Below, in pieces: positions 1 to 7,078 of a stretch of 37,770 nt of DNA. Position 1 is the first letter of the stretch, and the number at the start of each line of letters is the position of its first letter. The stretch is from Calditrichaceae bacterium (GTDB lineage: Bacteria > Calditrichota > Calditrichia > Calditrichales > Calditrichaceae), in assembly GCA_024762535.1 (NCBI GenBank), contig JANTHG010000009.1:1-37770 (forward strand), written 5' to 3'. The position numbers and the translations under genes are program-made. Under the pieces are notes generated by a model, which saw only the letters and a program-made list of their open reading frames with translations, ran no database searches and was not told where the DNA came from.

Positions 1-2
1 AT

Positions 3-1622
3 TTACTTTCGGTTGCCGGACATAAATTGTACGCACCCAAAGGCATTGGTGCGCTCTATGTCCGCCGCGGCTTAAAATTGCAAAAACAGATGCACGGCGC
101 CGATCACGAACGCAACTGGCGTGCCGGTACCGAAAATGTGCTGGAAATTGTCGGCCTGGGCAAGGCTTGCGCATTGGTCGGACAAGAATTTGAATCTTCT
201 GTAGCACACTTAAAATCAATGCGCGATTTATTGGAATCCGCGTTACTGGGAAAATTTCCTTCCGCCAAAAGAAACGGCCATCCCGAAAAACGTTTGCCCA
301 ACACGAGCAGCATTTCGTTTAAAGGCCTCGAAGCCAATACCATTATTTCCGAATTGAGCGAAACCATTGCCGCTTCGGCCGGGGCGGCTTGTCACAGTGA
401 AAATGTGGAAGTCTCTTCCGTGCTGGAAGCGATTCATCTGCCGCTGGAATACGCCATGGGCACCATCCGCTTTTCAGTGGGACGGTTTAGTACCAGAGAA
501 GAAGTGGAACGCGCTGTCAGCAAAATTACCCGCGTCGTGCAGCAGTTGCAGCCCACTGCCACTCCGCTGTTTTTAGAAACCGGAATGAATGAAATTAAAT
601 TAACGCAATTTACGCACGGTCTGGGCTGCGCCTGCAAACTGCGTCCGCAATTATTAGAGGAAGTGCTGCAAAAGCTGCCACTACCTAAGGATAAAAATAT
701 TCTGGTGGGCAGCGAGACAGCGGACGATGCTGCCATCTATAAAATTAATGAAGAAACAGCCATTGTACAGACGGTTGATTTTTTTACACCCATCGTGGAC
801 GACCCGTTCGATTTTGGGCGCATCGCTGCTGTAAATGCTTTAAGCGACGTTTATGCCATGGGCGCAAAACCGCTGTTTGCACTAAATTTGGTGGGATTTC
901 CCAGCAACCGTTTACCGATGGATGTACTGGAACAGATTTTGAAAGGCGCGCAGGCCGTTGCCGAACAGGCCGAGATTTCCATTTTAGGCGGTCATACCGT
1001 GGACGACACGGAACCGAAATTCGGACTGGCGGTAACTGGCGTGGTGCATCCCGAAAAAATAATTCGTAACCATGGTGTTAAACCCGGCGATGTGCTCATT
1101 TTAACCAAAGCGCTGGGTAGCGGGATCTTATCTACCGCGCAAAAACGGGGACTTTTGGAGCCCGTACTGAGAGACCGGCTGGTGCAGACTATGGCAACTC
1201 TGAATCGCGCGGCGGCCGAAGCTATGCAGGAAACGACAGTGCATGCCTGTACGGATATTACCGGTTTCGGTTTGCTGGGACATCTGCTGGAAATGTTAAA
1301 AGCATCGGATTGCGCTGCGGAACTACAGTTTTCACAAATTCCATTTCTACAGGGTGTTGAGGAACTTGCGGCAGCGGGTGTTATTCCCGGCGGGACAAAG
1401 GATAATTTTTCATACACCGAAACGTTTATGCACTATTCGGAAACACTTAGCGAACACCAAAAATTCCTTTTAAACGATGCCCAGACCTCCGGCGGATTGC
1501 TGATTGCCGTAGCCGCGGAAAAAGCCGGGGAATTAATAGAAGCCTTAACACGCCAAAAAGTGCAAACGCGGGCAATTATTGGAACAGTCGTTGAGGGGAC
1601 GCCCAAAATAGTTGTACACTAA
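3..1622 (+). CDS. selD: Cysteine desulfurase-selenophosphate synthetase fusion (5' end outside window)
   Basis: One open frame joins the C-terminal half of a NifS/IscS-type PLP cysteine desulfurase to a complete SelD. The frame is open from base 3, so the start lies upstream. The first visible residues hold the SGHK-like motif (AGHK, PLP lysine codon 24-26) followed by YAPKGIGALYVR. The desulfurase cysteine loop is GAACHS (Cys codon 390-392), followed by the family's IRFSVGRF end. After a short linker, SelD begins near base 585 with LTQFTHGLGCACK. Its catalytic Cys (codon 627-629) and Lys (636-638) are present, as are the PIVDDPFDFGRIAA, GGHT, DITGFGLLGH and TSGGLL motifs. In the family, SelD makes selenophosphate from selenide and ATP. 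The fused desulfurase could release selenium from selenocysteine, or protein-bound selenium, directly to it (inference). An ATG near base 585 could allow a separate SelD product, but no convincing ribosome site precedes it. It converges on the minus operon with a 10-bp gap. Confidence 0.93.
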   Translation, partial: LLSVAGHKLYAPKGIGALYVRRGLKLQKQMHGADHERNWRAGTENVLEIVGLGKACALVGQEFESSVAHLKSMRDLLESALLGKFPSAKRNGHPEKRLPNTSSISFKGLEANTIISELSETIAASAGAACHSENVEVSSVLEAIHLPLEYAMGTIRFSVGRFSTREEVERAVSKITRVVQQLQPTATPLFLETGMNEIKLTQFTHGLGCACKLRPQLLEEVLQKLPLPKDKNILVGSETADDAAIYKINEETAIVQTVDFFTPIVDDPFDFGRIAAVNALSDVYAMGAKPLFALNLVGFPSNRLPMDVLEQILKGAQAVAEQAEISILGGHTVDDTEPKFGLAVTGVVHPEKIIRNHGVKPGDVLILTKALGSGILSTAQKRGLLEPVLRDRLVQTMATLNRAAAEAMQETTVHACTDITGFGLLGHLLEMLKASDCAAELQFSQIPFLQGVEELAAAGVIPGGTKDNFSYTETFMHYSETLSEHQKFLLNDAQTSGGLLIAVAAEKAGELIEALTRQKVQTRAIIGTVVEGTPKIVVH

Positions 1623-1632
1623 ATATTCCCTT

Positions 1633-2478
1633 TTATGAACCCAACAGCTGGGCCAGTGTTTTAAACAAGCGTTCGCCGAGCAATTCCTTACCCAATTTAA
1701 AATCCGGATGCACAGCTTTGCCTTTGGGGTCGAGCAGATACAGGGTTGGATAATTGTGAACATGGAAGAGATTGAAAATACGTTTGCTGCTTCCGTCCGC
1801 AATGTGCGTCCAATTCAACTGCATGGTTTGGATGAAATTTATCAGCGTTTCCTTATCCCAATTGGTTCCCACCGGGTCTGTATTGATGCTGATGATCTGC
1901 AAACGTTTGCCATAGCGGGTATGTATTTTTTTTAAATCCTGCAGTTCCTGCACACAAGGCACACTGTGCATACTCCAAAAATGTAACAACACATAGCTGT
2001 CGCGGAAATCGGAGAGCGCACCCTTTTTCCCGGTTATATCCGTAAACCCGAAATCCGGCGCCGGTTTGGTTTTAATATCCTGCCTGAATTGTTGTTCGGA
2101 AAAATATTTTTGGGCGGCTTTGCAAATGCGTGGCACGGTGTTCCCCTGCAAACCTGTGCATAAACGATTAATGGCAGCCAGTGCCTCTTCCCGCTCTTTT
2201 TGAATCTTTTCATAAATACGTTTGAAATGTTTCTTCCCGTCTTTCCTGCGGAGTTCGTTTTCCATAACAGGATAGAGACGGCTAACATAAGATTCGTAAA
2301 CTGCTATCAGGTGGAGGCGGGTGGAATCGGGAATATTTTCATTTTTCAGGGCCCCGGACTGATGCTTCTCAAAAGCGGTGCGCTGTGTTTGTAGAGCTTG
2401 CAACGTTTGGCACTTGTTAAAATCCTGCGCCCAAAGCACACCGGCTAACAACACAATAAAAATAAATGGCCTAAACAT
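1633..2478 (-). CDS. Exported thioredoxin-fold (TlpA/AhpC-TSA-like) protein with SxxC active site
   Basis: 281 residues with a signal peptide (residues 1-18, hydrophobic FIFIVLLAGVLWA, then AQ). Residues about 20-135 are a charged helical region. From about 139 (APDFGFTDITGKKGALSDF) a TlpA-type thioredoxin domain follows, with LLHFWSMHSVPCVQEL, the ISINTDP strand, and the cis-proline segment YPTLYLLDPKG. The usual WCxPC motif reads HSVPC, so the N-terminal nucleophile is Ser172 and only Cys175 remains. A classical dithiol-disulfide exchange is therefore unlikely. A monothiol, chaperone or sensor role is possible (inference). Another three cysteines lie in the N-terminal region. It is the last gene of the sigma-factor operon, 63 bp after the TPR gene, behind a weak ribosome site (aggat). 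Confidence 0.8.
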   Translation of the reverse strand: MFRPFIFIVLLAGVLWAQDFNKCQTLQALQTQRTAFEKHQSGALKNENIPDSTRLHLIAVYESYVSRLYPVMENELRRKDGKKHFKRIYEKIQKEREEALAAINRLCTGLQGNTVPRICKAAQKYFSEQQFRQDIKTKPAPDFGFTDITGKKGALSDFRDSYVLLHFWSMHSVPCVQELQDLKKIHTRYGKRLQIISINTDPVGTNWDKETLINFIQTMQLNWTHIADGSSKRIFNLFHVHNYPTLYLLDPKGKAVHPDFKLGKELLGERLFKTLAQLLGS

Positions 2479-2541
2479 TCGGGAATCCTGTCCATTTAAA
2501 ATTTAAAATTCAAAATCCAACATTTAACATATTATTTTTTT

Positions 2542-3834
2542 TCAGTGTTTCTTTATACGTCCCTTTTGAAAATGAATGTTCTCTTTTAAAGCCTTCATCC
2601 GTTCCAGCGCATACTCCTTGTACTGTTTTTCCGCTTCCGGAGCCTCTTCGATAAAGCGTTGATACTGGTCCAAAGCAATTTGTTTATCTTTGTAATAACG
2701 GTCATAGAGCGAGGCTATAAAAAAGAGGTAAATGGTTCGCTCCGGAGCCCATTGCAGCGCCCGTTTGTAAGATTGAATAGCATCGCTGAATTTCCGTTCT
2801 TTATCCTGACAATAGGCCAGTTGGGCAAACATGTCAGGAATATAATCGGGAATCATAAGGGTAATCGCCCGCTTCAGCAAAGCAGCTCCCTGCGCATAAT
2901 CACCCAAGTCTTTGTGCACCAGTCCCAGATAATAGAGAGCCAGCCCGTCTGTGGTATCGGCCTGAACCGTTTTTTGCAGCGCCAACAAGGCGGGCGGAAG
3001 ATTGTGAAGATAGTAATAGCTGAGTCCCAGTTTTTTGTACACATCCCGCGAAACTGTTCCGCGATTGATTAGAGTTTGATACGCTGCTACAGCTGCGGCA
3101 TAGGATTTTTGCTGGAACAGCACGTCGGCTTTTAATTTTAAGAGCCGCTTGTTTTGAGGATGTTCGCGTAAACCGTTCAGTGCGGCTTGCAATGCAGCAG
3201 ATAATTTATCCTTTTTTAGATAAGAATTGCCAAGATAGAGGGCGGATGAAATATCTTTAGGATTTACTTTGAGTGCCTGCAGAAAATAGTCTGTTGCCTT
3301 CACGTATTCTTTTTGTTTGAACAGACACACGCCCAGGCGGCGTAAAAAATAGGTGTTTCCCTTGTCCCGTTCCAAAAGCGTGCTGTACCAGGATGCCGCT
3401 TTACGAAAATCGTTTTCCTGAAACCAGACTGCCGCTAAATGGATTTGAGCGTTCAGATTGAGAGAATCTTTGCGCAAAATCTGACGAAAAGTTTCTTTGG
3501 CTTTGGCCGTATTACCCAACCCTTCGTAAACCGTACCAATGCTAAACAACAGATCCGTATCTTGTGAATGGAAGGCGAGCACTTTTTGCAGCGCGTTTAA
3601 AGCGTTTTGGTACTGACGTAACCCTTTATAGGCCAGTCCGCTTATGCGTAATGTTTCTGCATTTTGCCCCTCATAGGATTTGAGCAGTTCAATTACCCTT
3701 GTGTAATTGCCCTCTATCAGGGCCCGTCGTGCTTTTTCTACCAGTGCAGCCTCCTGGGAAAATCCGACCCGGATGACTCCAATGATAATAAAAAAAATAA
3801 ACGCAATACCTTTACCTTGTCTAATCGGATTCAT
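2542..3834 (-). CDS. Exported tetratricopeptide-repeat protein
   Basis: 430 residues: a signal peptide or N-terminal anchor (GIAFIFFIIIGVIRVGFSQ), then almost only TPR units (repeating AL..L...P..... A.Y.LG..Y...) from about residue 30 to 400. There are roughly eleven 34-residue repeats. The C-terminus is basic (QKGRIKKH). TPR arrays bind partner proteins. Export and the place in the operon suggest a periplasmic scaffold for the TonB-domain lipoprotein or the thioredoxin-like protein next door (inference). The start ATG has an aggggt ribosome site and lies 12 bp after the upstream stop, so the two genes are probably co-translated. No enzyme signature is visible. Confidence 0.85.
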   Translation of the reverse strand: MNPIRQGKGIAFIFFIIIGVIRVGFSQEAALVEKARRALIEGNYTRVIELLKSYEGQNAETLRISGLAYKGLRQYQNALNALQKVLAFHSQDTDLLFSIGTVYEGLGNTAKAKETFRQILRKDSLNLNAQIHLAAVWFQENDFRKAASWYSTLLERDKGNTYFLRRLGVCLFKQKEYVKATDYFLQALKVNPKDISSALYLGNSYLKKDKLSAALQAALNGLREHPQNKRLLKLKADVLFQQKSYAAAVAAYQTLINRGTVSRDVYKKLGLSYYYLHNLPPALLALQKTVQADTTDGLALYYLGLVHKDLGDYAQGAALLKRAITLMIPDYIPDMFAQLAYCQDKERKFSDAIQSYKRALQWAPERTIYLFFIASLYDRYYKDKQIALDQYQRFIEEAPEAEKQYKEYALERMKALKENIHFQKGRIKKH

Positions 3835-3846
3835 AACCCCTCAAAG

Positions 3847-5145
3847 TTATTTGGAATATTTGAACGGAATCTGCATACGCATCTCAACCACTGCGCCGTT
3901 CATTTTTCCCGGTGAAAAGCGCAGTTGTCTGGCAGCCTGCAGTGATAATGTATCTAATATTGTATTATTAGCTTTTTTAACGATTTCTGCTGTGCGCACC
4001 ATACCTTGCTTGTCTATCAGCACCTGTACAATATTCCAGTCCGGTAAGCGCGAACGGTCGAAATGCTTCGGGAGTTTGGGCTCGATTTTGTTTTTAAGCT
4101 GCGGCCATTCGGTAATATGTAAATCATTGGTAAAGGGTCTGCCCATTACCGAATAAGAAACCGGAGCACTCCCTTTTAAATTAAAACGAAAAGGAATATT
4201 CATCATAGTTTTTACTTTTTTGCCGGATACTTCACCGGGTATAAATATACATTTCTGTGCAGCGGCTATAGCTGCGCTGTCTAATTGGGGGTTTTTGCCA
4301 AAAAATACCAGCGCTTTGCCTACACTACCGTCTTCACGAATGACTACCGATACCACTACCGTACCTTCTGCACCGGATTTTTGCGCTTTATCGGGATACT
4401 GTGGTTTTACTTTTTTAATGAGTTTCGGTTTTTTAGTTACTTTAAAAAATTCATATAAATTTTCGAAATTGTCTTCTATTTTAGCGGGCAAACCCAGGTT
4501 TTGACGCAATTGTTTTTGTAAACGATATAACTGCAATTGGTGCGTCATATCTTTTAATGCGAAATCACCAAGCTGTATTACATCTGTTTCTGAGCTTACC
4601 TGTTTGACGGTTGGATGTAAAACAAGAAATAATGCTGCACGCTTATCTCCCTGGGGTTGTCCCATTCCGATGACAATAGTTTTTCCTTCAGAAAAACCGA
4701 GTTGTGTGCTCAGCTTTTCTTTAGGTTGCCGATAGCCCGAAAGCAGGTGTAACGAAAGCGTTTGGTCTCCATTGATGCTTTGGTAATTCAAACGAATCAT
4801 AAAGGTATCCAAGCGGGTAGTAAGTTCCTGTACGTTTTCGCTAAATTGCAGAATATCCCTCGTTTGTCCTTTTAACCAAAACACATCATAGCCGTAGGTG
4901 GTTTTTAAGTTATTATAAATCTTTTCGGTATTTTCGAAGAGGGCGCTCACATACTTAATGCTCAAAGAGCCGGGCAAAAGAGGCATACTGGCCGGTTGTC
5001 CGTTTTCACGAGCATAAATCAGATAGGTTTCCAGTTCTACTACTTGCTGCTTTTGCACTTTCGGTTGGCAGGAATTCATTGTCCACATACTTACGAGAAG
5101 AAGATAAAGTACGCCATGTTGTAAAGATTTTACATATTTAAACAT
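3847..5145 (-). CDS. Lipoprotein with two TonB C-terminal domains
   Basis: 432 residues from the ATG at 5145, chosen because a strong AAAGGAG site precedes it and it follows the anti-sigma stop by 1 bp. The frame is open further upstream, but that part overlaps the anti-sigma gene. The N-terminus has a hydrophobic stretch and a lipobox-like TMNSC (Cys26). Residues about 30-235 are an unrecognised extracytoplasmic region. Two TonB_C folds follow. The first (about 243-322) shows KPQYPDKAQKSGAEGTVVV and DSAAIAAAQ..IFIPG; the second (about 350-430) shows DTLSLQAARQLRFSPG and IPFKYSK. True TonB has one such domain after a proline-rich spacer and an N-terminal membrane helix, so this is not a TonB energy transducer. 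It may bind an outer-membrane or periplasmic partner as the signal input of the sigma/anti-sigma pair (inference). Confidence 0.83.
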   Translation of the reverse strand: MFKYVKSLQHGVLYLLLVSMWTMNSCQPKVQKQQVVELETYLIYARENGQPASMPLLPGSLSIKYVSALFENTEKIYNNLKTTYGYDVFWLKGQTRDILQFSENVQELTTRLDTFMIRLNYQSINGDQTLSLHLLSGYRQPKEKLSTQLGFSEGKTIVIGMGQPQGDKRAALFLVLHPTVKQVSSETDVIQLGDFALKDMTHQLQLYRLQKQLRQNLGLPAKIEDNFENLYEFFKVTKKPKLIKKVKPQYPDKAQKSGAEGTVVVSVVIREDGSVGKALVFFGKNPQLDSAAIAAAQKCIFIPGEVSGKKVKTMMNIPFRFNLKGSAPVSYSVMGRPFTNDLHITEWPQLKNKIEPKLPKHFDRSRLPDWNIVQVLIDKQGMVRTAEIVKKANNTILDTLSLQAARQLRFSPGKMNGAVVEMRMQIPFKYSK

Positions 5146-5146
5146 C

Positions 5147-5575
5147 TTAGTCTCCTTTATTCGAAATAAAAATGTGTACATAATATTGACTTTGCTCCAA
5201 ATAGACATTAGCCGGTTTTCCATCGTATAAAGCATAATCGAATTCTATTTTATCTTTCTTATTCGCCAAAGGTGAAACACGATTCTGTCGGAAAACAAGA
5301 ACGACGACGAGCAGAATGAATACAATTGCCAAAACGTACGCCGGGCGGAAGTGTCCGGCTGAATTCCAAATACGTTTTTCCATCTTTCGTTGGATGCGTT
5401 CCGGAACCACCGGCGAATCTGTGTGTTTGAGTTCTTTTAGCGTTTGCCGGTATTGCCGATAAAATGTTTGACAATTGGTACAGGTTTGCAGATGCTGCAG
5501 TGCCTGATTGCTTAATTCCTCGCTAAAATCTTTTTTCAGAATAAAATCGCGGAAACGAATACATTCTCTGTTCAT
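5147..5575 (-). CDS. Membrane-anchored zinc-finger anti-sigma factor
   Basis: 142 residues from the ATG at 5575. A longer open frame upstream overlaps the sigma gene and is not needed. The cytoplasmic N-terminus carries the ZAS zinc motif HxxxCxxC (HLQTCTNC; His28, Cys32, Cys35). A single membrane helix lies at about 79-96 (YVLAIVFILLVVVLVF), followed by a short outside tail of about 45 residues. ZAS proteins hold their ECF sigma factor inactive until an envelope signal triggers release or proteolysis. The gene starts 7 bp after the sigma stop and ends 1 bp before the TonB-domain lipoprotein, so translation coupling is likely. The small outside domain suggests that a separate protein, perhaps the lipoprotein, senses the signal (inference). 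Confidence 0.88.
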   Translation of the reverse strand: MNRECIRFRDFILKKDFSEELSNQALQHLQTCTNCQTFYRQYRQTLKELKHTDSPVVPERIQRKMEKRIWNSAGHFRPAYVLAIVFILLVVVLVFRQNRVSPLANKKDKIEFDYALYDGKPANVYLEQSQYYVHIFISNKGD

Positions 5576-5582
5576 AACATAC

Positions 5583-6050
5583 CTATAAATTGTTTTGACG
5601 TAATTTAATAAATTTATCTCGTCCTGTTTTGGAGAGTACCCGCACAGTGCTTTCCGAAATATCCAGCATTTCCGAAATTTCATGCACACTGTAACCTTCC
5701 ATATCACGCAGCACCAGCACCACCCGTTCACGTGGCGTCAGTTTTTTAAGCAGATATTCCAGCGCGTCCTGTTCCTCGTACTCATTTCGGAAGACAGTTC
5801 GCCAGCGTTCCCAGTCTTCCAAAAAACCTCGCAGACGGTACCAGGACAACCGTTTATAATCCAGCGCCCGGTTCGTAACGCTTTTGGCCAGCCAGTTTTT
5901 AGGTGAACGAATGGGTGCCCCTTTTGCCTGTTCCGCAAGAAAGCGGGTAAACACATCGTGTAACACATCGGCGGCAAGGTCCCAGTTACCGGTTAAACGG
6001 TAAGCCAGGCTTAAAAGCCAATTTTTATATGTACGGTAAAGCGTTTCCAA
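5583..6050 (-). CDS. ECF-family RNA polymerase sigma factor
   Basis: 155 residues. Region 2 is visible as LYRTYKNWLLSLAYRLTGNWDLAADVLHDVFTRF (about residues 3-37), and region 4 as LKKLTPRERVVLVLRDMEGYSVHEISEMLDISESTVRVLSKTGRDK (about 101-146). The length and two-domain form are typical of ECF factors. No ATG lies between the upstream in-frame stop and region 2, so a TTG at 6050 after AAGACGGAA is the best start; an ATT/ATC start slightly upstream cannot be excluded. It heads a five-gene minus-strand operon with its zinc anti-sigma factor. A sigma-W-like promoter lies about 45 bp upstream, which suggests autoregulation. Confidence 0.9.
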   Translation of the reverse strand: METLYRTYKNWLLSLAYRLTGNWDLAADVLHDVFTRFLAEQAKGAPIRSPKNWLAKSVTNRALDYKRLSWYRLRGFLEDWERWRTVFRNEYEEQDALEYLLKKLTPRERVVLVLRDMEGYSVHEISEMLDISESTVRVLSKTGRDKFIKLRQNNL

Positions 6051-6093
6051 TTCCGTCTTTCTTGTGCTTTTATTTGTATTGATTTAATGAATA

Positions 6094-6118
6094 GACGTTT
6101 AAAAGATGCCAAACGTTT
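6094..6118 (-). promoter_or_regulatory. Candidate ECF-type (autoregulated) promoter of the sigma-factor operon
   Basis: Read on the minus strand, AAAC (6115-6118) is followed by a 17-bp spacer and CGTC (6094-6097). This is the AAAC-N16/17-CGTC layout known for sigma-W/X/M-like ECF promoters. It lies 44 bp upstream of the sigma start codon. Autoregulation is inferred from the match and position. Confidence 0.5.
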
Positions 6119-6167
6119 AGAAGGAAAACAAGAAAAATGTAACGTGCTGCGCTCATGTAAAAAACAC

Positions 6168-6213
6168 AATATTTTGCGATTGTAATCCCCATAAATTATA
6201 ATATTTTGCGATT
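6168..6213 (+). repeat. 14-bp direct repeats bracketing a promoter (putative operator)
   Basis: The 14-mer AATATTTTGCGATT occurs exactly at 6168-6181 and 6200-6213. The offset is 32 bp, about three helical turns. The first copy contains the -35 box, and the second covers the end of the -10 box and the likely transcription start. This geometry fits a repressor binding the same face of the helix twice. The regulator is unknown. Confidence 0.55.
6174..6202 (+). promoter_or_regulatory. Sigma-70-like promoter for the crotonase-fold gene
   Basis: TTGCGA (6174-6179), a 17-bp spacer and a perfect TATAAT (6197-6202) lie 68 bp upstream of the ATG at 6271. The promoter is flanked by the repeats described in the next entry. 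Confidence 0.6.
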
Positions 6214-6270
6214 TAAAGTAAAAACGATTAGTTTTTATGGGTGCATTTATTCATAAAAAAGGAAGTAATT

Positions 6271-7026
6271 ATGCAATACCTTACCATAGAAAAAAAGAGC
6301 CATACCGTGCTGCTTACCCTCGACCGGCCCGAAAAACACAACGCTTTCAATCTGCCGTTTTTAAAGGAATTGGAAGACGCGCTGCATACTTTGCAACAGG
6401 ACGAAAGCGTACGCTTATTAATTATCACCGGCGCCGGAGAAAAATCTTTTTCATCGGGCGTGGACTTAGCGGCTCTGACACAATTTAAATCCATTGAAGA
6501 AGCGCGAACATTTGCCCAGCAATTGGAATCCACCATGACCACTCTGCTGCGTTTTCCGAGACCGGTAATTGCAGCCATTAACGGCTATGCGTTTGGCGGC
6601 GGCTTTGGCCTGGCTTCCAACGCGGATGTGCGAATTCTAACAGATTCCGCCAAAATCGGTTTTCCGGCGGTACGTCTTGGTGCCATTTTGCCGGTAGGCT
6701 GCACGTTACGCTTAAATGCGCTGATTGGTTCCGGCCGCAGCCGTGAACTGCTGCTAAGCGGACGTATTGTGGAATCCCCCGAAGCAGTACAGATGGGCCT
6801 GGTGAATGAAGCGGTGCCCGTAGAGCAGCTTTTACAACGGGCGTATGCCATTGCAGAAGAAATATTAAAAGGATCGGATTTGGCCCTGGAAATGACCAAA
6901 CAGATGACCAACCAGGAATTGTTGGTACAGATGGAACAGTATTCGGTTTCTGCTGCGGATAACTTTGCCTACCTTGCAGCTACCAAAGAATGGAAGCAGC
7001 GCATGGCAGCGTTTATGCAAAAATAA
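6271..7026 (+). CDS. Enoyl-CoA hydratase/isomerase (crotonase) family protein with atypical active site
   Basis: 251 residues from the ATG at 6271, which has a GGAAG site; a GTG 30 bp upstream is weaker. Crotonase-fold landmarks are LDRPEKHNAFN, the oxyanion-hole loops FSSGVDL (about 60-66) and INGYAFGGGFGLA (about 103-115), and LSGRIV. The fold binds acyl-CoA thioesters. The two glutamates used by enoyl-CoA hydratase are absent: the GGCEL equivalent reads GGFGL (Gly113) and the QPE equivalent reads FPA (Ala133). The aspartate of dienoyl-CoA isomerase is also missing. It is unlikely to be a standard fatty-acid hydratase. Other crotonase chemistries (isomerase, decarboxylase, thioesterase-like) remain open. 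It stands alone, divergent from the sigma operon. Confidence 0.85.
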   Translation: MQYLTIEKKSHTVLLTLDRPEKHNAFNLPFLKELEDALHTLQQDESVRLLIITGAGEKSFSSGVDLAALTQFKSIEEARTFAQQLESTMTTLLRFPRPVIAAINGYAFGGGFGLASNADVRILTDSAKIGFPAVRLGAILPVGCTLRLNALIGSGRSRELLLSGRIVESPEAVQMGLVNEAVPVEQLLQRAYAIAEEILKGSDLALEMTKQMTNQELLVQMEQYSVSAADNFAYLAATKEWKQRMAAFMQK

Positions 7027-7063
7027 AAAAGCGGTCAACCCAAATTGGTCAACCACTTTTTTT
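7025..7063. terminator. Imperfect bidirectional terminator between the crotonase-family gene and trpB
   Basis: An imperfect stem pairs AAAAAAG.GGT..ACC with GGT..ACC.CTTTTTT around a CAAATT loop. A-run and T-run lie on either side, between two convergent genes. Confidence 0.45.
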
Positions 7064-7078
7064 CGGAAAGAGAACTAG

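Noticed and set aside
2490-2535. AT-rich quasi-repeat (TTTAAAATTTAAAATTCAAAAT)
   Set aside because: Simple AT-rich spacer between two operon genes; no symmetry or period that goes beyond composition.
7031-7054. GGTCAACC direct repeat after the crotonase-family gene
   Set aside because: It is better explained as part of an imperfect terminator stem with flanking A and T runs.
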